This document shows, piece after piece, positions 11,830 through 24,403 of a DNA stretch of 64,000 bases. Each line of letters starts with the position of its first letter. Position 1 is the stretch's first letter. Both the position numbers and the translations under genes were made by a program. This stretch comes from Synchiropus splendidus (taxonomy: Eukaryota > Chordata > Actinopteri > Syngnathiformes > Callionymidae): the NCBI RefSeq assembly GCF_027744825.2, contig NC_071348.1, positions 12,805,563 to 12,869,562 of the forward strand, read 5' to 3'. The notes beneath the pieces are model-generated. The model was not told the origin of the DNA. It saw nothing but the letters and a program-made list of their open reading frames with translations, and did not search any database.

Positions 11830-12813
11830 ATAGCCAAAACGTCGCTGAATCTTAAAGACGGCACTTCAAATTTCTACTTCTGATGTTCATAATTGTTATT
11901 GAAATTACTCATTATCATGTCGTCTGACCATTGCTGTCGTTAATATTCTTTCTGCTAAGCGGCTTTTGAGCTAACTTTTGTCAGTGAGGACATATTCAAT
12001 CTGGTTAGGTGGAGTTAATTTCCAGTACAGGATGCGTAGGTTTTCGACGTTTGCTGTCTTGGAACTCAAGAGTGGGTGAATACATGAAACATCCTCCATC
12101 AAACAAGAAACTAAACAGGGAGTTTCACTTTATTCACTCGGCAAAACAGTCTGAAACAAATGTATGGGGATAGGGTTTTTTAAAAAAAAATAAAATCAGC
12201 TGCAATAGACACTCTTAGTTCAGAGTGAAGACCTTTTCATGCTATCCATGATCATGGAGGATCTCTTTCATCCAGGCTAGGATACTGTAGGTAGGATTTA
12301 AATATGGTAACTGGACATAGGTTTGGATCATGAAAAGATCGACTGAAAAGGCCACTAATATTGCACTTTATTGTCTTAGTTTTGAATAAAAGGGGTATCC
12401 TTTTCGTCACTGTCAGTTAATCTAACTGCCCTTTTGACGTCCATGTTCAGCCCCAGATGTTGTCTTTTGTCTTCACATTTACATTCCAGAAGGAGGCATA
12501 GGAGCAAACTCAACTGGTACCTTTAAAGGTTATTGAGGCTGTGGGAACATGCCAGGGCGGAGTGACAGCCGGTCTGTTTACATACCAACGTGCTTTGTTG
12601 CTGTTGTGTCACATCTGTGCTGCCAGGCAACATGAACGGCCCCAGAATGATCTTGAGTTTTCGGTGGATGTTATCAGTTTAATAGGATGTTCTCACTACG
12701 TTTTAGCTCAGCCCATCACCCTTCGTTGTGAAAGTTGATTGTCCATATATTACTGAGCTGTGTTTCTACAGATGTAGTGCAGAGTTTTATATCTCTTTAT
12801 AGCTAAAACCTTA

Positions 12814-12819
12814 AATAAA
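12814..12819 (+). terminator. candidate polyadenylation signal of the second rapunzel-like gene
   Basis: AATAAA about 985 bases past the stop, followed by a GT-rich stretch (CTTGTGCCTGTGGTGTGTTG), which is the usual downstream-element composition. An earlier AATAAA sits at 12189-12194, so alternative ends are possible. Confidence 0.4.
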
Positions 12820-15037
12820 GGTGAAAACAACACTTGTGCCTGTGGTGTGTTGTTGCTGCTGTTAATGATACTAAGCTGTTTCAGTCACTACACAACATTT
12901 GGGAGCATGGAGGTCGACACACAAGCACTGAGCTCCCATCGCTGCACCATTCTTCTCTCATTTCTTACTTTTTATGAACAAGAAGAAACTGTCCTGCCAG
13001 ATCAGACAATGCTGACTTGATGTTATTTAACTTTTATGTACAAAGTCACCGTCACAGATCACATGCTTCCATGTGTTCATTGCGTTGGTATTGCTGGTCA
13101 GCAAAGAGTCAAAAGTTTATGACAATGAAAAACCAACGTGGCAACTGTGGAAGAATATTTGATAATGTATGTCTTGCACAAGATGAGATAAATGAGATAG
13201 ATAATGGAGAATTTCCATTAGTGTTCTGTCTTCTTCGTGTCTCATTGGAGCTATGATCTGGTAGTAACAGCAACACTGCCCCCCTTTGTTTCCAGTGGTA
13301 CTGCTCTATTTGGTCCTTATCCATCTGGAACATTGAGCATAAATGGGCCTTTACTCTGACCCATCCTCCCTTCGTTGAAGGCTATCAGGACCACACAACA
13401 CCCCAAAAAGCAGAGCCCTCCTTGACTAACTACATCTAGAAATTCTGTCCATTGAAGTCATGAAGGAAACCTGTATTAAGGCTGTTTGTATATGAACTTT
13501 CTTCCACTTAAGTCCTCTGGATACCAGATGAAAAATGGTTGACCTCATGTCCTTCTTCCAGTTGGGCATGCCCAGAACACCTCAACATCAGTACTCAACA
13601 TTATAATGCATTCATTCATAATATCTACCATACTGTTTGAGATGCAGTACAAAGGACATGAACAGGGGGCGCTGTGGTTGTCAGATCACATCATCACACA
13701 CTAGTCATTTGTTTAAGCGCCATATAAAACTGGAATATGTCAGTCATGCGGCCAACAGATGCAGGGATCAATCTGACAAAAAGATGACTGAAAGTTGGTT
13801 TGTTGTACTGCAAATATCCTTAGAAATATGCCACAGCGCACAGGCTGCTTGAGATTCCATACAGAAAACCTGACAGGGACAACTCATTGACCACGGCAGA
13901 TCAGAGTTTAACATTTTAAACTTAGAAGTTCAGGATGAGCTGATGAAAATAGAGCATTCGGTCCTGTCAGATTAAAATACCTGCCAGCTAAAAACAGAAT
14001 TCTTCAGCAACAGATCATCTCAGGGGAGGGGTGAAGCAGGAAGTGGATATGACCCGGCGCTGGTCTGGAAACACCCGTGCTGCTCTGTAATCATGTGGCT
14101 GTGGCTTTTCTAACTTTGGCACCAGAATGTCCTGTTAAAGTCGGACGAGCAAGTGCACAGCAACAACTTAAACAAGCTTTGTCTTCTTCAACAGAGACCA
14201 GAAAGTGAAAGATGAACTGTGTTTTTTTTAATTATAGTAACCCAGTGGACACAGGTGCAGTCCACAGCTCCATGTATCAACGTCACTTGTGACTTCACCA
14301 ACCTGCCTGGAGCCTTGCTGAACATTAATTCGATTTTATGGTTATTTTGAATAAGTTCATAAATTCTCAGCAAGAACTGAACGACTGCCTTTGTCTCACT
14401 TTTTATTGCTTTAGATGACTATCAAAGGTCTTCCACTCCAGAATGATAAGAACTGAATCCTAACCCTGTAGAACGCTGACATAGCACTTGATAAGATGTT
14501 CTGTAAGTCGCAGGTAAGCGTGCTGTCTTTTCCACTGGAAAGTGTGATCAGATGAGTATGATTTTGTTTGAATAATGGCTGCATTAAGAAAGCCATGAGT
14601 CACTCCTCATGTGTTGTGTCGCAAATATGTGTTGTATGAGTCGAACGCATGTGACTGATGTGGTCCAACACATGTAAACTAGGGCTATCATTATCATACA
14701 TTATTTTTATCTCTAAGTAAGCACTAAGAAAACAGTTCTCCTTGCTTGTAAATATTGCAAATACAGTATTTGTATGTTTAACTCCATGCACTCTAGTTTC
14801 CTCTCACAGTCCAAAAACATAAAGCAGACAATTGGTAAATCAAGTGAATGATCAAGTCGGTTAACCTCTTGCTTTATGTAGCTGTGAAAGCCCTCAGAAC
14901 TTCTACCATCATCAGATGAATTGGATGTGTTCCACTTGTGCTTGGAATATCATTACATAGTCCAACATTACATAGTCCATAATCCAAGATGGCTTCCCTC
15001 AACGTAAACAGGAAGTAGACGTTTTGAACCACTGAAA
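12820..15037. other. intergenic stretch, nothing recognised
   Basis: About 2.2 kb without a supportable gene, RNA or repeat family. Short open frames (for example 13017-13256, 13637-13852) show no domain and no splice context. Confidence 0.5.
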
Positions 15038-15728
15038 TACTGTGGTACCTCGGTTCCCGACCACAATCCGTTCCAGACGGCCGTTCAAGAAGCGAATTGT
15101 TCGAAATCGGAATTGATTTTTCCCATTACAATGAATGGAAAAAGAAACAATGCGTTCCAAGCCTTAAAATAGGCTTTTGTAGGAGTGAATGTAGAGTGTC
15201 TGCTGCAGGTGCGCTGTTCCTCTATGTGTGTGGCCACTGCATGTGGGAGGGGTTGCCGAGTGAGTGACGTCTCTCCAGAAGTGAAGAGGTGCCCGGTGCG
15301 TGTCCAGCTCTGAATGTGCGCTTCTGTGCAGTTTGGCTGTGACAAAGTCATAAGCCAAGTAACGCTCTGTCCGAGACTCGCCTCATTCCTGTCCCAGCTC
15401 CAGCCAACAACAGGACATCAAACCCTGGAGTGTGCGCTCCAGGAGGTGTCGAGAGCGAGCACCTCCCCTGAGACACTCTACCACGGTCCAGTGCGGAGAC
15501 AGGAAAGGTTTTACACCTCAATATGAAGAAAAAACAGTCAGTAAATGTAGCTAACGGGACACGTCTGCATACAGAGGCTGCGTTATACACAATAACAAAG
15601 CTTGTCGTGGGTCAGCTGATCGGTCCGCGCTCGTTCTGGATTTTCGTTTGAAATCCGAAGCAAAAAAATCTAGAAATTTTTGTTCGTTTTGTTATTCTGA
15701 GACGTTGGAAAACCAAGGCACCACTGTA
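15038..15728 (-). mobile_element. hAT-type non-autonomous element, copy 2 (inverted relative to copy 1)
   Basis: About 691 bp, alignable by eye over its full length to the reverse complement of 6812-7549. With ends taken as TAC(T)GTGG..CCACTGTA, the flanks are CACTGAAA (15030-15037) and CACAGAAA (15729-15736). That is a probable 8-bp target duplication with one mismatch, which is the hAT hallmark. Confidence 0.75.
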
Positions 15729-18189
15729 CACAGAAAGAAACAAACACATTCAGCAACCATGTTTCCTATTCATCCAGTGGGATTTCTACTCGCAAACAGC
15801 AATACTTTAAATACTTGTATATGGACGAGGCACTTCTGAAAATAGCTTTTGTGGACGTCACTATTGTGTTCACTGACTTGATAGCTGGAACAGACTTAAC
15901 TCGGATGTGATGTCATTCACAGTGACTTCTCATTTCCGAGTGCTAACTAGAACTTAGCGGCAGCCAACAAAAAATGAATGAAGGATAAGTAAAAGATGCC
16001 TTTTTGCTTCATATTATGTTGTATATGTGAGGTTGTCAGTACTGATATATGTCAGTAACAATATTCTCGTAACAAAAAAACAGTGTCTCATATCAAAAAA
16101 CTGCTTAAAACATCTAAGTTGTTGATGCTAGTCTGGAGCTAGTCCAAAGCTCTTGCAGGCCCAATGGCGCCTCCACTCAGGTAAGCTCAAGGATTTTCCT
16201 GGTAAATAGGCGATGTGATGCTTTTAATCGGACCAGAATTACTCTTTCACGAATATGATTTGGCCGCACAGTCCGCCATTGAGCGACCGTCTATCAGGTG
16301 ACCGCAGGAACGCAGAAAAACATCACGAGGCATCGCTAAGATTCGCCCGTCTTGCAGGAATACATTGTACCGCCATTCATCACCTTGGTGCAACCCTGCA
16401 ACTTCATTCACTCTTCATGAGAATGCACAGCTATCAGGACTCCTCAAATTGGTTGGGTGACTCGATGGAACGCTGTGTCACAAGATAAGAGCGGTTGCAG
16501 TTCATTGGTCCTCAGCTAGCGTTCCAGGAACTGAGTCCATGGATTGAAGGGAGTTTTATTTAGAATATTATTGTTGGTGCTTCTTTCTTCTTCTTTGTTG
16601 TGATGATGAACTACAACAATGTACATTTGCATTACCCAAATCAGCATCTGCATGGATCAGGATGGCTCCAAAAGAGGGAACTAAAATGGATTCACGCCAT
16701 ATGCTGACTCATACTTTATTTTATTTACTACGAAAATTGCAAATATACAGTGATGTGAACGGTTCGCTGCTACATTCTTCCACTATAGACACTAGCATCT
16801 TCCTGCTTTCCAGCAAAACCTGATCTGTGGTGGCTGATTTATTATTATTTATTATTATTATTCATTTTTGCCTTGCAGAAATGAAGCATCATTTGTTTCT
16901 CAAACCTGAAAGTCAATGTGGAATAGATTGGCTGATTGAAATGTGACTAAATTACTCTTGAGGGGAAACACAAGGCGCTTCAAGGAACACTACTGTCACA
17001 TACCAGTGTTCAAACAAGACCCAACGTGTTTGGAAAATCCACCAACCTTTGTCAAACTGAACTTTCCACTGCCTTGTCGCTGTAGGTCATGTAACATTTG
17101 TAGCATCAGCTTATTATGACCGAGGACCTTATATTGCCTAGGTCTTAAAGTAAGAGGGCGAAAACATGTTCGGCCAAGGTCGTTCTTTATTCATGTCAAC
17201 AACAACGCCTTAACTGTGGCAGACTTTGAAGAAGAAGGTCTGAACTGTGCATCTTCTGTCACATCATGTTGTGTATTTCAGTGGTTTACATTACAAACAT
17301 CAAAGTCTCTCCAAGCTTTGCCATAGAAGTCACCGGTTAATGTTTGTTTCCATGGTTATGGCTATTGTGCAAATTGTATATAATATAAATTATTATTACA
17401 AAAGTTACATTCTCCACATAAAAACACTTACAATCATTAGTTGCCCTTTTTTTTTTTTACAAAGGATGCACAAAGCATTAAAAATGACTATTTGAATAAA
17501 TATAAAAAGCAGGTTACACTAAATATTGTCTCCTAAATTTGTCTCTGCATGTGTCACTGTTGAGGACTCCTGCTACATTAAAGCACAGACATTCCTCAGT
17601 AAGCCGACTTGCTTGTTTAAAGATGAACAGCGCAGCAAGAATTCAGCCTGGAACAACAATTGTGATGTTTATTTTTGAAGAATACGGTTGTAAGATGTGT
17701 GTCGCAATTGAATATATTTTCATTTAACACATGCTGCATCTAAAAGCAAGCTGAAGCTAAATATTGTTCTCAAAGACAATACCGACATGTGGAGTGGCTG
17801 ACAGCTGCCTGCGATAAACTTCCAGTGAACAGGTTCATCCGGTTTTTATTCGCGAGAATTTCTTCCTTTTGTTCATACCCCAACTGTTTCTGTTGCTTCA
17901 GTGGATGGATAACAATCTGCCCTCTGAATGTGACTGATCATGTGAATTGACACGGACACCTTGCTTTGGTTGGTATCGACCCATATATAGTGTTGCTAAA
18001 ATATAAGGCTAAACGGCGACATCTGGCGGTGAGAAATATTATAGACCTACATATGAGTAACTGCAAATTCAACTGCAAAAAAAAAACTGCAAAAATGTCG
18101 TGAAGACGATCAATGCCATCTATTTTCTATTTCTATTTTTATAAAGCCGCAGAATATGCAGTGAGAGATACAGTGACAAATCATTAGAT
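15729..18189. other. intergenic stretch, nothing recognised
   Basis: About 2.4 kb of AT-rich DNA. No open frame shows a domain or exon-like context; small A/T runs only. Confidence 0.5.
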
Positions 18190-19757
18190 TCAGTGCAAGA
18201 CATTATTTCTCAAAATTGATCTGGAGCTCTTCTCGACGTCTTGACCACCCTGTTGAGGAATAAAGTAAATTATCTGAAGCTGTTGAAACATTTTAATAGA
18301 CAAAAAGATCCAAGTCCAAAGCAAAACCAAGGGGCCATTTGAGGCCCCTGATCAAGTTTGGATAGTAAAAAATCCCATTGGCTGTTTTTCATTCCGACAA
18401 TTTCCATGTTTAAAATGTATATAATGAACAGACATTTTTGCCCTCCTGCTCACCTTGTTGTTCTTCATCGGAATGAAGCTTCGAACCACTAAGGAAATGC
18501 TGACACACAGCTGAAGAACTGCCAGAACAATCAGGAGCACATCCATCGATGTCACCAGCCGCTGATGGAATTACATCAACAAGACTCATATCAGGTGTTG
18601 CTGGGATTCCGTATCTGCCGATGGACCCTCACCTGCGCAAAGAACGCAACCTTCCTGCAGTTCTCACCGACTCTCTCAGTGGCACCGAGGTCGCACATCC
18701 AGAGGAGGGAGGCATGAGCGAGGTCCACACTGTACAGCACGACGCCAGTGATGGCAAGTATGGCTGCCATGACGTTCATGAACACAGTAAAACGCACCTA
18801 CAAAGGAAACAATCTCATGCTTAAAGCCAAGCAAGAGACTAGTTCCTTCTGAAAACAAAAACCTACCAAGCAGGGCGACGGACATTGGCCAACCAGTAGC
18901 GACATGACCCCAGTGATGATGAACTGATGAGAAAATAATCTTTTCACGTGAGTATATGTTACAATTACAACCAAATTTGCCAGGTATTGAATTGACTACT
19001 ATACCACAGCACCCAACCAGTAGAGGGCGCCAATGCTGGCCAAGTCTTTGGGACGTGTACTGGTACGACCAGGTCCAAGACCCACGTTGATCAAACCAAC
19101 CATGATCTGGATCACCTGAAACAGCGTCAACATGAAGTCACATTAGAAGAAGCATTCAGAAACTCTCCTGGCGTCATGTAATAGTGTCAGATGTTGAGCT
19201 GATGAAGCTGATGAAGCCCAACAGCCCCACAAGCAGGACGGAAGAAATTAACAGGATGCTGTTTCCGCCAAAATAAAAGGATTCATATTTAGTACGTGAC
19301 ATCTTATAAGGCACTCTCCACGCTCTCCTTACTCATAACAGTAATGGTTAATGTGGATCAATCAAGAATGTAAAGTAAATGATTTTTTTTTAAAGTTCAG
19401 AAAAAAATTAATGTGCCACAGCTACACACAGTTTGTGTGCCCCAGCGCAAGGAAAGTATTTACAACGTTAATTCAACCATTTCATTCAATTCAACCTTCA
19501 TTACAGTCGTACACTGCTGCACTTGCCAGTGTAGATAAATATCTGGAAAGTTAGATTGGAGCTGAAACATTTAGACATCATTACGAGTATTAAAACCCAT
19601 TGTACTGCATGAATCGCAACTACATCATTAAGATGTATATATATGATATATACTTGAATATATGTTTGCTGGCAGTTCTTACCCCCAGCACCGCAGTCAC
19701 ACAGGTCAGCTTCCAGCATTTCGTCGCGACCTTGATCTGATTCTGCGTAGGAAACAT
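18190..19757 (-). CDS. gene A: divergent CD20-like (MS4A/TMEM176 superfamily) four-span membrane protein
   Basis: Six coding exons inferred on the minus strand: 19683-19757, 19005-19115, 18867-18923, 18633-18797, 18454-18561 and 18190-18249. All are multiples of three with GT-AG borders in phase 0, the same plan as genes B-G. Diagnostic matches are VIQIMVGLINVGLG (span 1), the 19-residue exon FIITGVMSLLVGQCPSPCL (compare FILFGIFCILSERFPSPCL in B), AAILAITGVVLYSVDLAH (span 3) and VLLIVLAVLQLCVSIS (span 4). Assembled length is about 191 aa. The N-terminal exon is the weakest part: it ends in ..VLG like the others, but the frame stays open upstream to about 19841, so the start may be earlier. 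The tail (GGQDVEKSS..) lacks the tyrosine motifs of B-E. No 5' UTR exon was located. It is the oldest-looking member of the cluster. Confidence 0.7.
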
Positions 19758-19841
19758 TCTGCTCCGTGTCCGTCTCTGTTGCAGCAGTTGTGTAGGAGTT
19801 TGGTGAGGGTCACATTCTTCAAGACAAGGCCGAGCAAACAC

Positions 19842-20480
19842 AGACGCTGGTATCGAGAGACATTCCTATCTCAAATACACAAATGATGTTGGGTCTTTGT
19901 TCTGAAAGTGACGTAGCTTTAAGACACTAGCTTCACAACGTGTTTATTTCAGCTTCAAATTAGTTCTAAAAAACCTTCAGGCTCTATTTGTTTCCTACAG
20001 GTGAGAATTTTAGATTACAGTAAAGCTGAACAAAAGAACACAAAGATGAAAAAAGAAAAAAAAAGTTTATTTTGGCGTGTCATCATGTGAACCACAGATT
20101 TAAAATATATATTCCACACTAGTCTCAGCCTGAGTTGGTGCAGGAGGTGAAGCGTTACCATCTGGATCTGGTGGGGCTCACTTCCACGCTGTTTGGGTTC
20201 TGAAACCCAGCTCCTTGATAGGGGCTTTACTCTTTCCTTCTCTGGTGTTGCTTGAGGTATGAGGCGCCAGGCAGGCGTGAGGATACATCAGGAAGCTCAC
20301 AAATGTACTTGGTACCAGAGCTGCCTGGATCGTATGTCAATGATCTATTTTGTAATTGTATCATCTGACTTATGGCCATATGTTCTGAACTCTTGCTGAA
20401 AAGAGGGACACAACTGTCCACTGATCAACATCTGGTGATGAGTTGGCCCTGATGGTAAGGGAAGCCTCTAAATGGACCAG
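19842..20480. other. upstream region of gene A, nothing recognised
   Basis: Should contain gene A's promoter and 5' UTR exon. The promoter motif shared by genes B-F is not visible here. Confidence 0.3.
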
Positions 20481-21110
20481 GTAAACCCACACGAGTAGTG
20501 CGGGTGAACTGGGAACGTCTGAAACCGAATTTTCAACTCACACCTCTGGGAAGCTCTCTCCCACATCCCTGTGGTCAGGTAGGGGACATGGAGCACGAGC
20601 CGTTGGTGTTCAAAGCCGCCATGGCTGAAGTTTCAGTGGTGATCTGTGACATGAAGGTCATTGGTGCCTCACAGGGCGGTTACCCAAGAACATCTTGGTG
20701 GACACCAGATGCCAGGGAAGCCGCCCAACTGAAAATGGAGTCTTCTTCTTGTGTCTAGTGGAGCAGTTGCAAGGTACAGGTTGCTCTGAAGGCTGCTGCT
20801 AAGTTTTAGCAGCTAGTGAGGGAGGAATAGAAAGCGAAGGCAGCAGAATATCCAAGCTGTTTACAGTAAGGATAGAACACTGTTGACTTAAATGTAATTG
20901 GCCATTGGAAAGAACACTTCCCACCCTCTGTAAGGGAGAGACAGCTGGAGAACAGTAATGGGCTGAAGTCTCTGTGGTAGTCAAGAAGCTTCATGGTGGC
21001 ATGGCTGCGGGACTTGACAAGATTCGTCCAGAAATGCTGAAGGCTCTTCAACAGGCCCCTTCAACATTGTGTGAATGTCTGAGTCACTACTGGACAAGTG
21101 GCATGTAGCC
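20480..21110 (+). mobile_element. decayed RTE-like LINE fragment
   Basis: Translated pieces match the pre-reverse-transcriptase region of fish RTE-type LINEs: VNWERLKPNF near 20500, GGYPRTSWWTPDAREAAQLK near 20680, and GLDKIRPEMLKAL then CLSHYWTSG near 21005-21100. Several stops and frameshifts are present; only about 600 bp survive. Confidence 0.55.
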
Positions 21111-21599
21111 ATTCAGCATGTGAGCATTTAGCAGAATGCAACCATAGCAAAACCTCCATTACTTCACTCCTGGAATGTGCTGTATTTATGAGTCAATTGG
21201 AACCCAAAGTAGACGTAAATAAAGTGGAGCAGACGTGTTCACTGACAAAACCTAACAGGAGTATGAGACGGTAAAGCGAGGCGCTATAGAATGTGAACGA
21301 ACAGTGCATTGGATGTTTTCAATTCGCAAGCGCAGTGTGTGTCCTGAAATCCGATGATGGAATTCAGAAGTCTGTCCTATGTCACTTGTCAGTCAGAAAA
21401 AGGGCTTCATTTATGATCCAAGAGCACTTTCTACGTATGTCTGCCTTGGATTTAATAAATACCAAATGCCGATGTGAGAGTTGCAAATTTGTTTTCAGGA
21501 CACTGTGGATGGATGGATGTTAGACATGGAGGCACCTCTACATTTCTAACCCTGAATAACAGGAGTTGCTCCATCGATTTATTTTTGGTTTGTTTGTTA

Positions 21600-22340
21600 T
21601 ACACGTACAGAAGAGGCAAAAAATGTTCAGATCAGAATGGATTTATAAAAGGAAGACAAGGATTCACTAATGCAGAGTTTTGAATGTCATACATGTCAAT
21701 ACCAATGAAGGGGCGACACATACAGCTTTGTTTTCATTGGACACTGAAAAAGGGTTCAATAGAGTAGAGTGGGGATATTTGTTCAACTTACTTGGACAGT
21801 TTGGATTGGGGGATGGTTTCTGCAAATGGGTTAAAATCCTGGTGACAGCAGTCAGAAGTAATAATCAGATATCTGGCATTTATACAAACAAACTTGAATA
21901 AATCGATTCCACTTATCATTGACTTAATTCATTCTTTTGGTCAGGTTTCTGGTTATAAAGTCTGCAACAATAAATCACCAATATTGTTGAATCGTAAAGA
22001 GAGAAACAACCTTCCCACACATGTGCGGTACTTCACAATTGTGAATACTTTCACTTATTTGGGAATATACTGTAAATCACCTATTCTTTACAGGAACTAG
22101 TTCCTTTACAGATTTTAAAATCCATTGATGACTCACTGGACTTCCCAAATACAAATACACTTCTTCCAAATACAAAAATACACTTCCAAAATGGTATCTT
22201 TTTCAGAATTTGCCATTGCCACCTCCCCAACGAATGCGCGCCTATCACTTGTCTATATGCCTTATGAAAGAGGAGGAAAGAAACATACAGAAAATGTTAA
22301 ATATTCGCATAGAATGTATGTCGCACACTAATTTCACGGT
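21600..22340 (+). mobile_element. decayed L1-like reverse transcriptase fragment
   Basis: Frames in series read DQNGFIKGRQG (about 21640), ALFSLDTEKGFNRVEWGYLF (about 21730) and SFGQVSGYKVCNNKSPI with FTYLGIY (about 21940-22065). These correspond to the L1/Tx1-type RT order (GFxxGR, SLDxEKAFDRVEW, SGxKxNxxKS, YLGI). The catalytic FADD segment is missing and the frame shifts near 21900. Confidence 0.65.
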
Positions 22341-22685
22341 TCCTTGTGGAAGTCTTTTTCAATCTTTACCCAGTTTGTCTCAGGTTTTCGACTTGTCTTG
22401 TTCCATTCTCATTCAAATTAATGCCAAGGTATAATTTAATTTAGAAAATTTAAAAACATTGAAAAACGTTTTTCACATTATTTAAATATAAATATACTTA
22501 TAATGATATTATTATACACAGTACGTCATCAAATCAGTGTAAGCGTCAAGTCGGTTGCCTGCAGGGATTTTTAATGTCCAGCAGGTGTCAGTATTCAGTG
22601 ACACTGTATCAACACAGCAACAGCACGGTGTGTCACTGTGTCGAAACGCTTTATGATGCTTATTTTTATTTTTCCCATCGCTACA

Positions 22686-24040
22686 TACAACACCTGCCAA
22701 AAGTTATGGAATCACCAGTCTTGGAGGGCGTTCATTCAGTTTGTAAAAACAAAAGGCTGATCACAGACTTGTCAAATAATTTCAAATGGAATCATGAAAA
22801 ACAAACAAACACTTCAACACACCAAAAGTACTTTGTTGCACCACCTCTGACTTTGATACGAGCTTGCAGTCTCTGAGTCACAAACCGTACTCTTCCATCT
22901 ATCTGTGTTAGAGTCATTCTGTGTGTTCTGTGTGCACGGTGGATGAGTGGTGTGACTGCTTGTATGCGACGTGACGTGTGTGCGTGTATGCGTGTTGACG
23001 TTAGAAAGTGTCATGGAAGCGTGAGGAGCATACTAGTTTTTGACCGTGCGTGCTACTGTTATTTTTGTTTGGAAGGATTTAATAAATGGTACCAAAAGGA
23101 ATAACTGTGGATATTTTCGCATAAAAGAAGACACGCGTCAGCTACAGGCTCGACTTCCATGGCAAAGTGTGTTTGGGAAAAGAAATTGACGGAACCACAA
23201 CCAAATGTCTTTGCTTCCAGATCAGCTCTTGTGCTTTTATTGAAGATTTAATGACAGCCTTCACCTAACATGCAGCCCCTTATCAATGACTGTGGAAATG
23301 TGCATGTTTTCTTCAGGGAGTTGTCTCTGTAAATCTCATTGGAATGGCACCAAACAAAAGTCACCATCACCTTGCCCAATGCAGATTCGTGATTCATCAC
23401 TGAATATGACTTTCATCCATAGTCCACAGCTTTTCCTACACCCATTGTAACCTTGTTTTTTATGCTTAGGTGTTAATTTCTCACAGTTCAGTCACAGAAG
23501 TTGACTCCAGTTTCCTCCCGTTTGTTCCTCATTTGTTTTGCTGTGCATTTCCTGTTTTCAAGACGCTTTGACGCTTCCTTGGTCTACCAGTCCGATTTCC
23601 TTTAACAAGCTTCCTGTGTTGTTTGTACAAGGTTCAGATTTTGGACACAGCTAACTGTGAACAACCGACATCATTTGCAACATTGCGTGATAATTTACCC
23701 CCTTTAAGTAGTTTGATAACTCTCTTCTTTGTTCCAAATGACTTCGCCTGTCTTGGAGCAATGATTCATGTCAATCCACTTGGTGCAACAGCTGTAACTG
23801 TAGACTAGAAGGAAAGGAAATTGACTGGGTGATTCCACAATTTTTTCATCTGAATTGAGTGATTCCTCTGCTCGGTCTCTTTTGAATTTCTTTAAGTGTT
23901 TCTTACAGCAAGAACGTTGCCATTAGAAATGACTTTAGTTTCGTGTCACGTCTGTGATCAGCCTTTTTTCTATGAAATTAAACAACAGAATGAACGTCCT
24001 CCAAGACTGGTGATTCCATAATGTTTGCCAGGGTTTGTAC
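22686..24040 (-). mobile_element. inactivated Tc1/mariner element
   Basis: Inverted ends share TTATGGAATCACC followed by AGTCTTGGAGG (left about 22700; right end, reverse complement, about 24030). The minus strand encodes Tc1-type transposase pieces broken by stops: FVWCHSNEIYRDNSLKKTC near 23350, SALGKVMV near 23370, and an N-terminal helix-turn-helix-like region near 23640-23760. It is interrupted by a separate 300-bp repeat (22904-23199). Confidence 0.65.
22904..23199. repeat. about 300-bp dispersed repeat (LTR- or SINE-like) inside the Tc1 element, copy 1
   Basis: Shares GAGTCATTCTGTGTGTT, CATACTAGTTTTTGACCGTG and AGTGTGTTT with the copy at 52597-52940. It begins TGTG and ends ACCACA, compatible with a solo LTR, but I could not find a target duplication. 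Confidence 0.45.
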
Positions 24041-24128
24041 TACAGTTCATCAACCTGAAGAAATTTATGCGCAAAGAATAGGCATTAATAATTGAGTGGA
24101 AGACAACTCAAGAAAAAAATCAAAGAGG

Positions 24129-24403
24129 TTTATTATCTTTCATAAAAGAGACAATATATATTCCACACAAGCCATTTAAAAGAAGTGTGAATATCACTGT
24201 TGTGATGAGAGCCAAGGTTGCAGTGCTCCCAAGCAGATGATCTTTTCTGCCAAGACACATTGGTTATAAGGCACATTACAGCCACAAGCAGAAGAAAAAA
24301 ATCAGAAGTTATGTGGACGTGAAGTGTTTAAAAATGATTTTCCCACAAGTCTTATGGTGATTTAGGATAAATGAGGGAGAACGGCTGAAGCCTGAATAGT
24401 GAT
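24129..24403 (-). terminator. 3' UTR and polyadenylation signal of gene B
   Basis: On the minus strand an AATAAA (plus-strand TTTATT at 24129-24134) lies about 270 bases past the stop. The same UTR block follows genes C, D and E, with AATAAA at 27478-27483, 31949-31954 and 35358-35363. Confidence 0.55.

Noticed and set aside
19190..19300. hydrophobic minus-strand frame (ILLISSVLLVGLLGFIS) as a coding exon of gene A
   Set aside because: No GT donor at a position that would keep the phase-0 plan; the exon at 19683-19757 ends in the family's ..LG and splices cleanly.
23623..23808. plus-strand open frame in the Tc1 element
   Set aside because: It is the antisense shadow of the minus-strand transposase N-terminal region.
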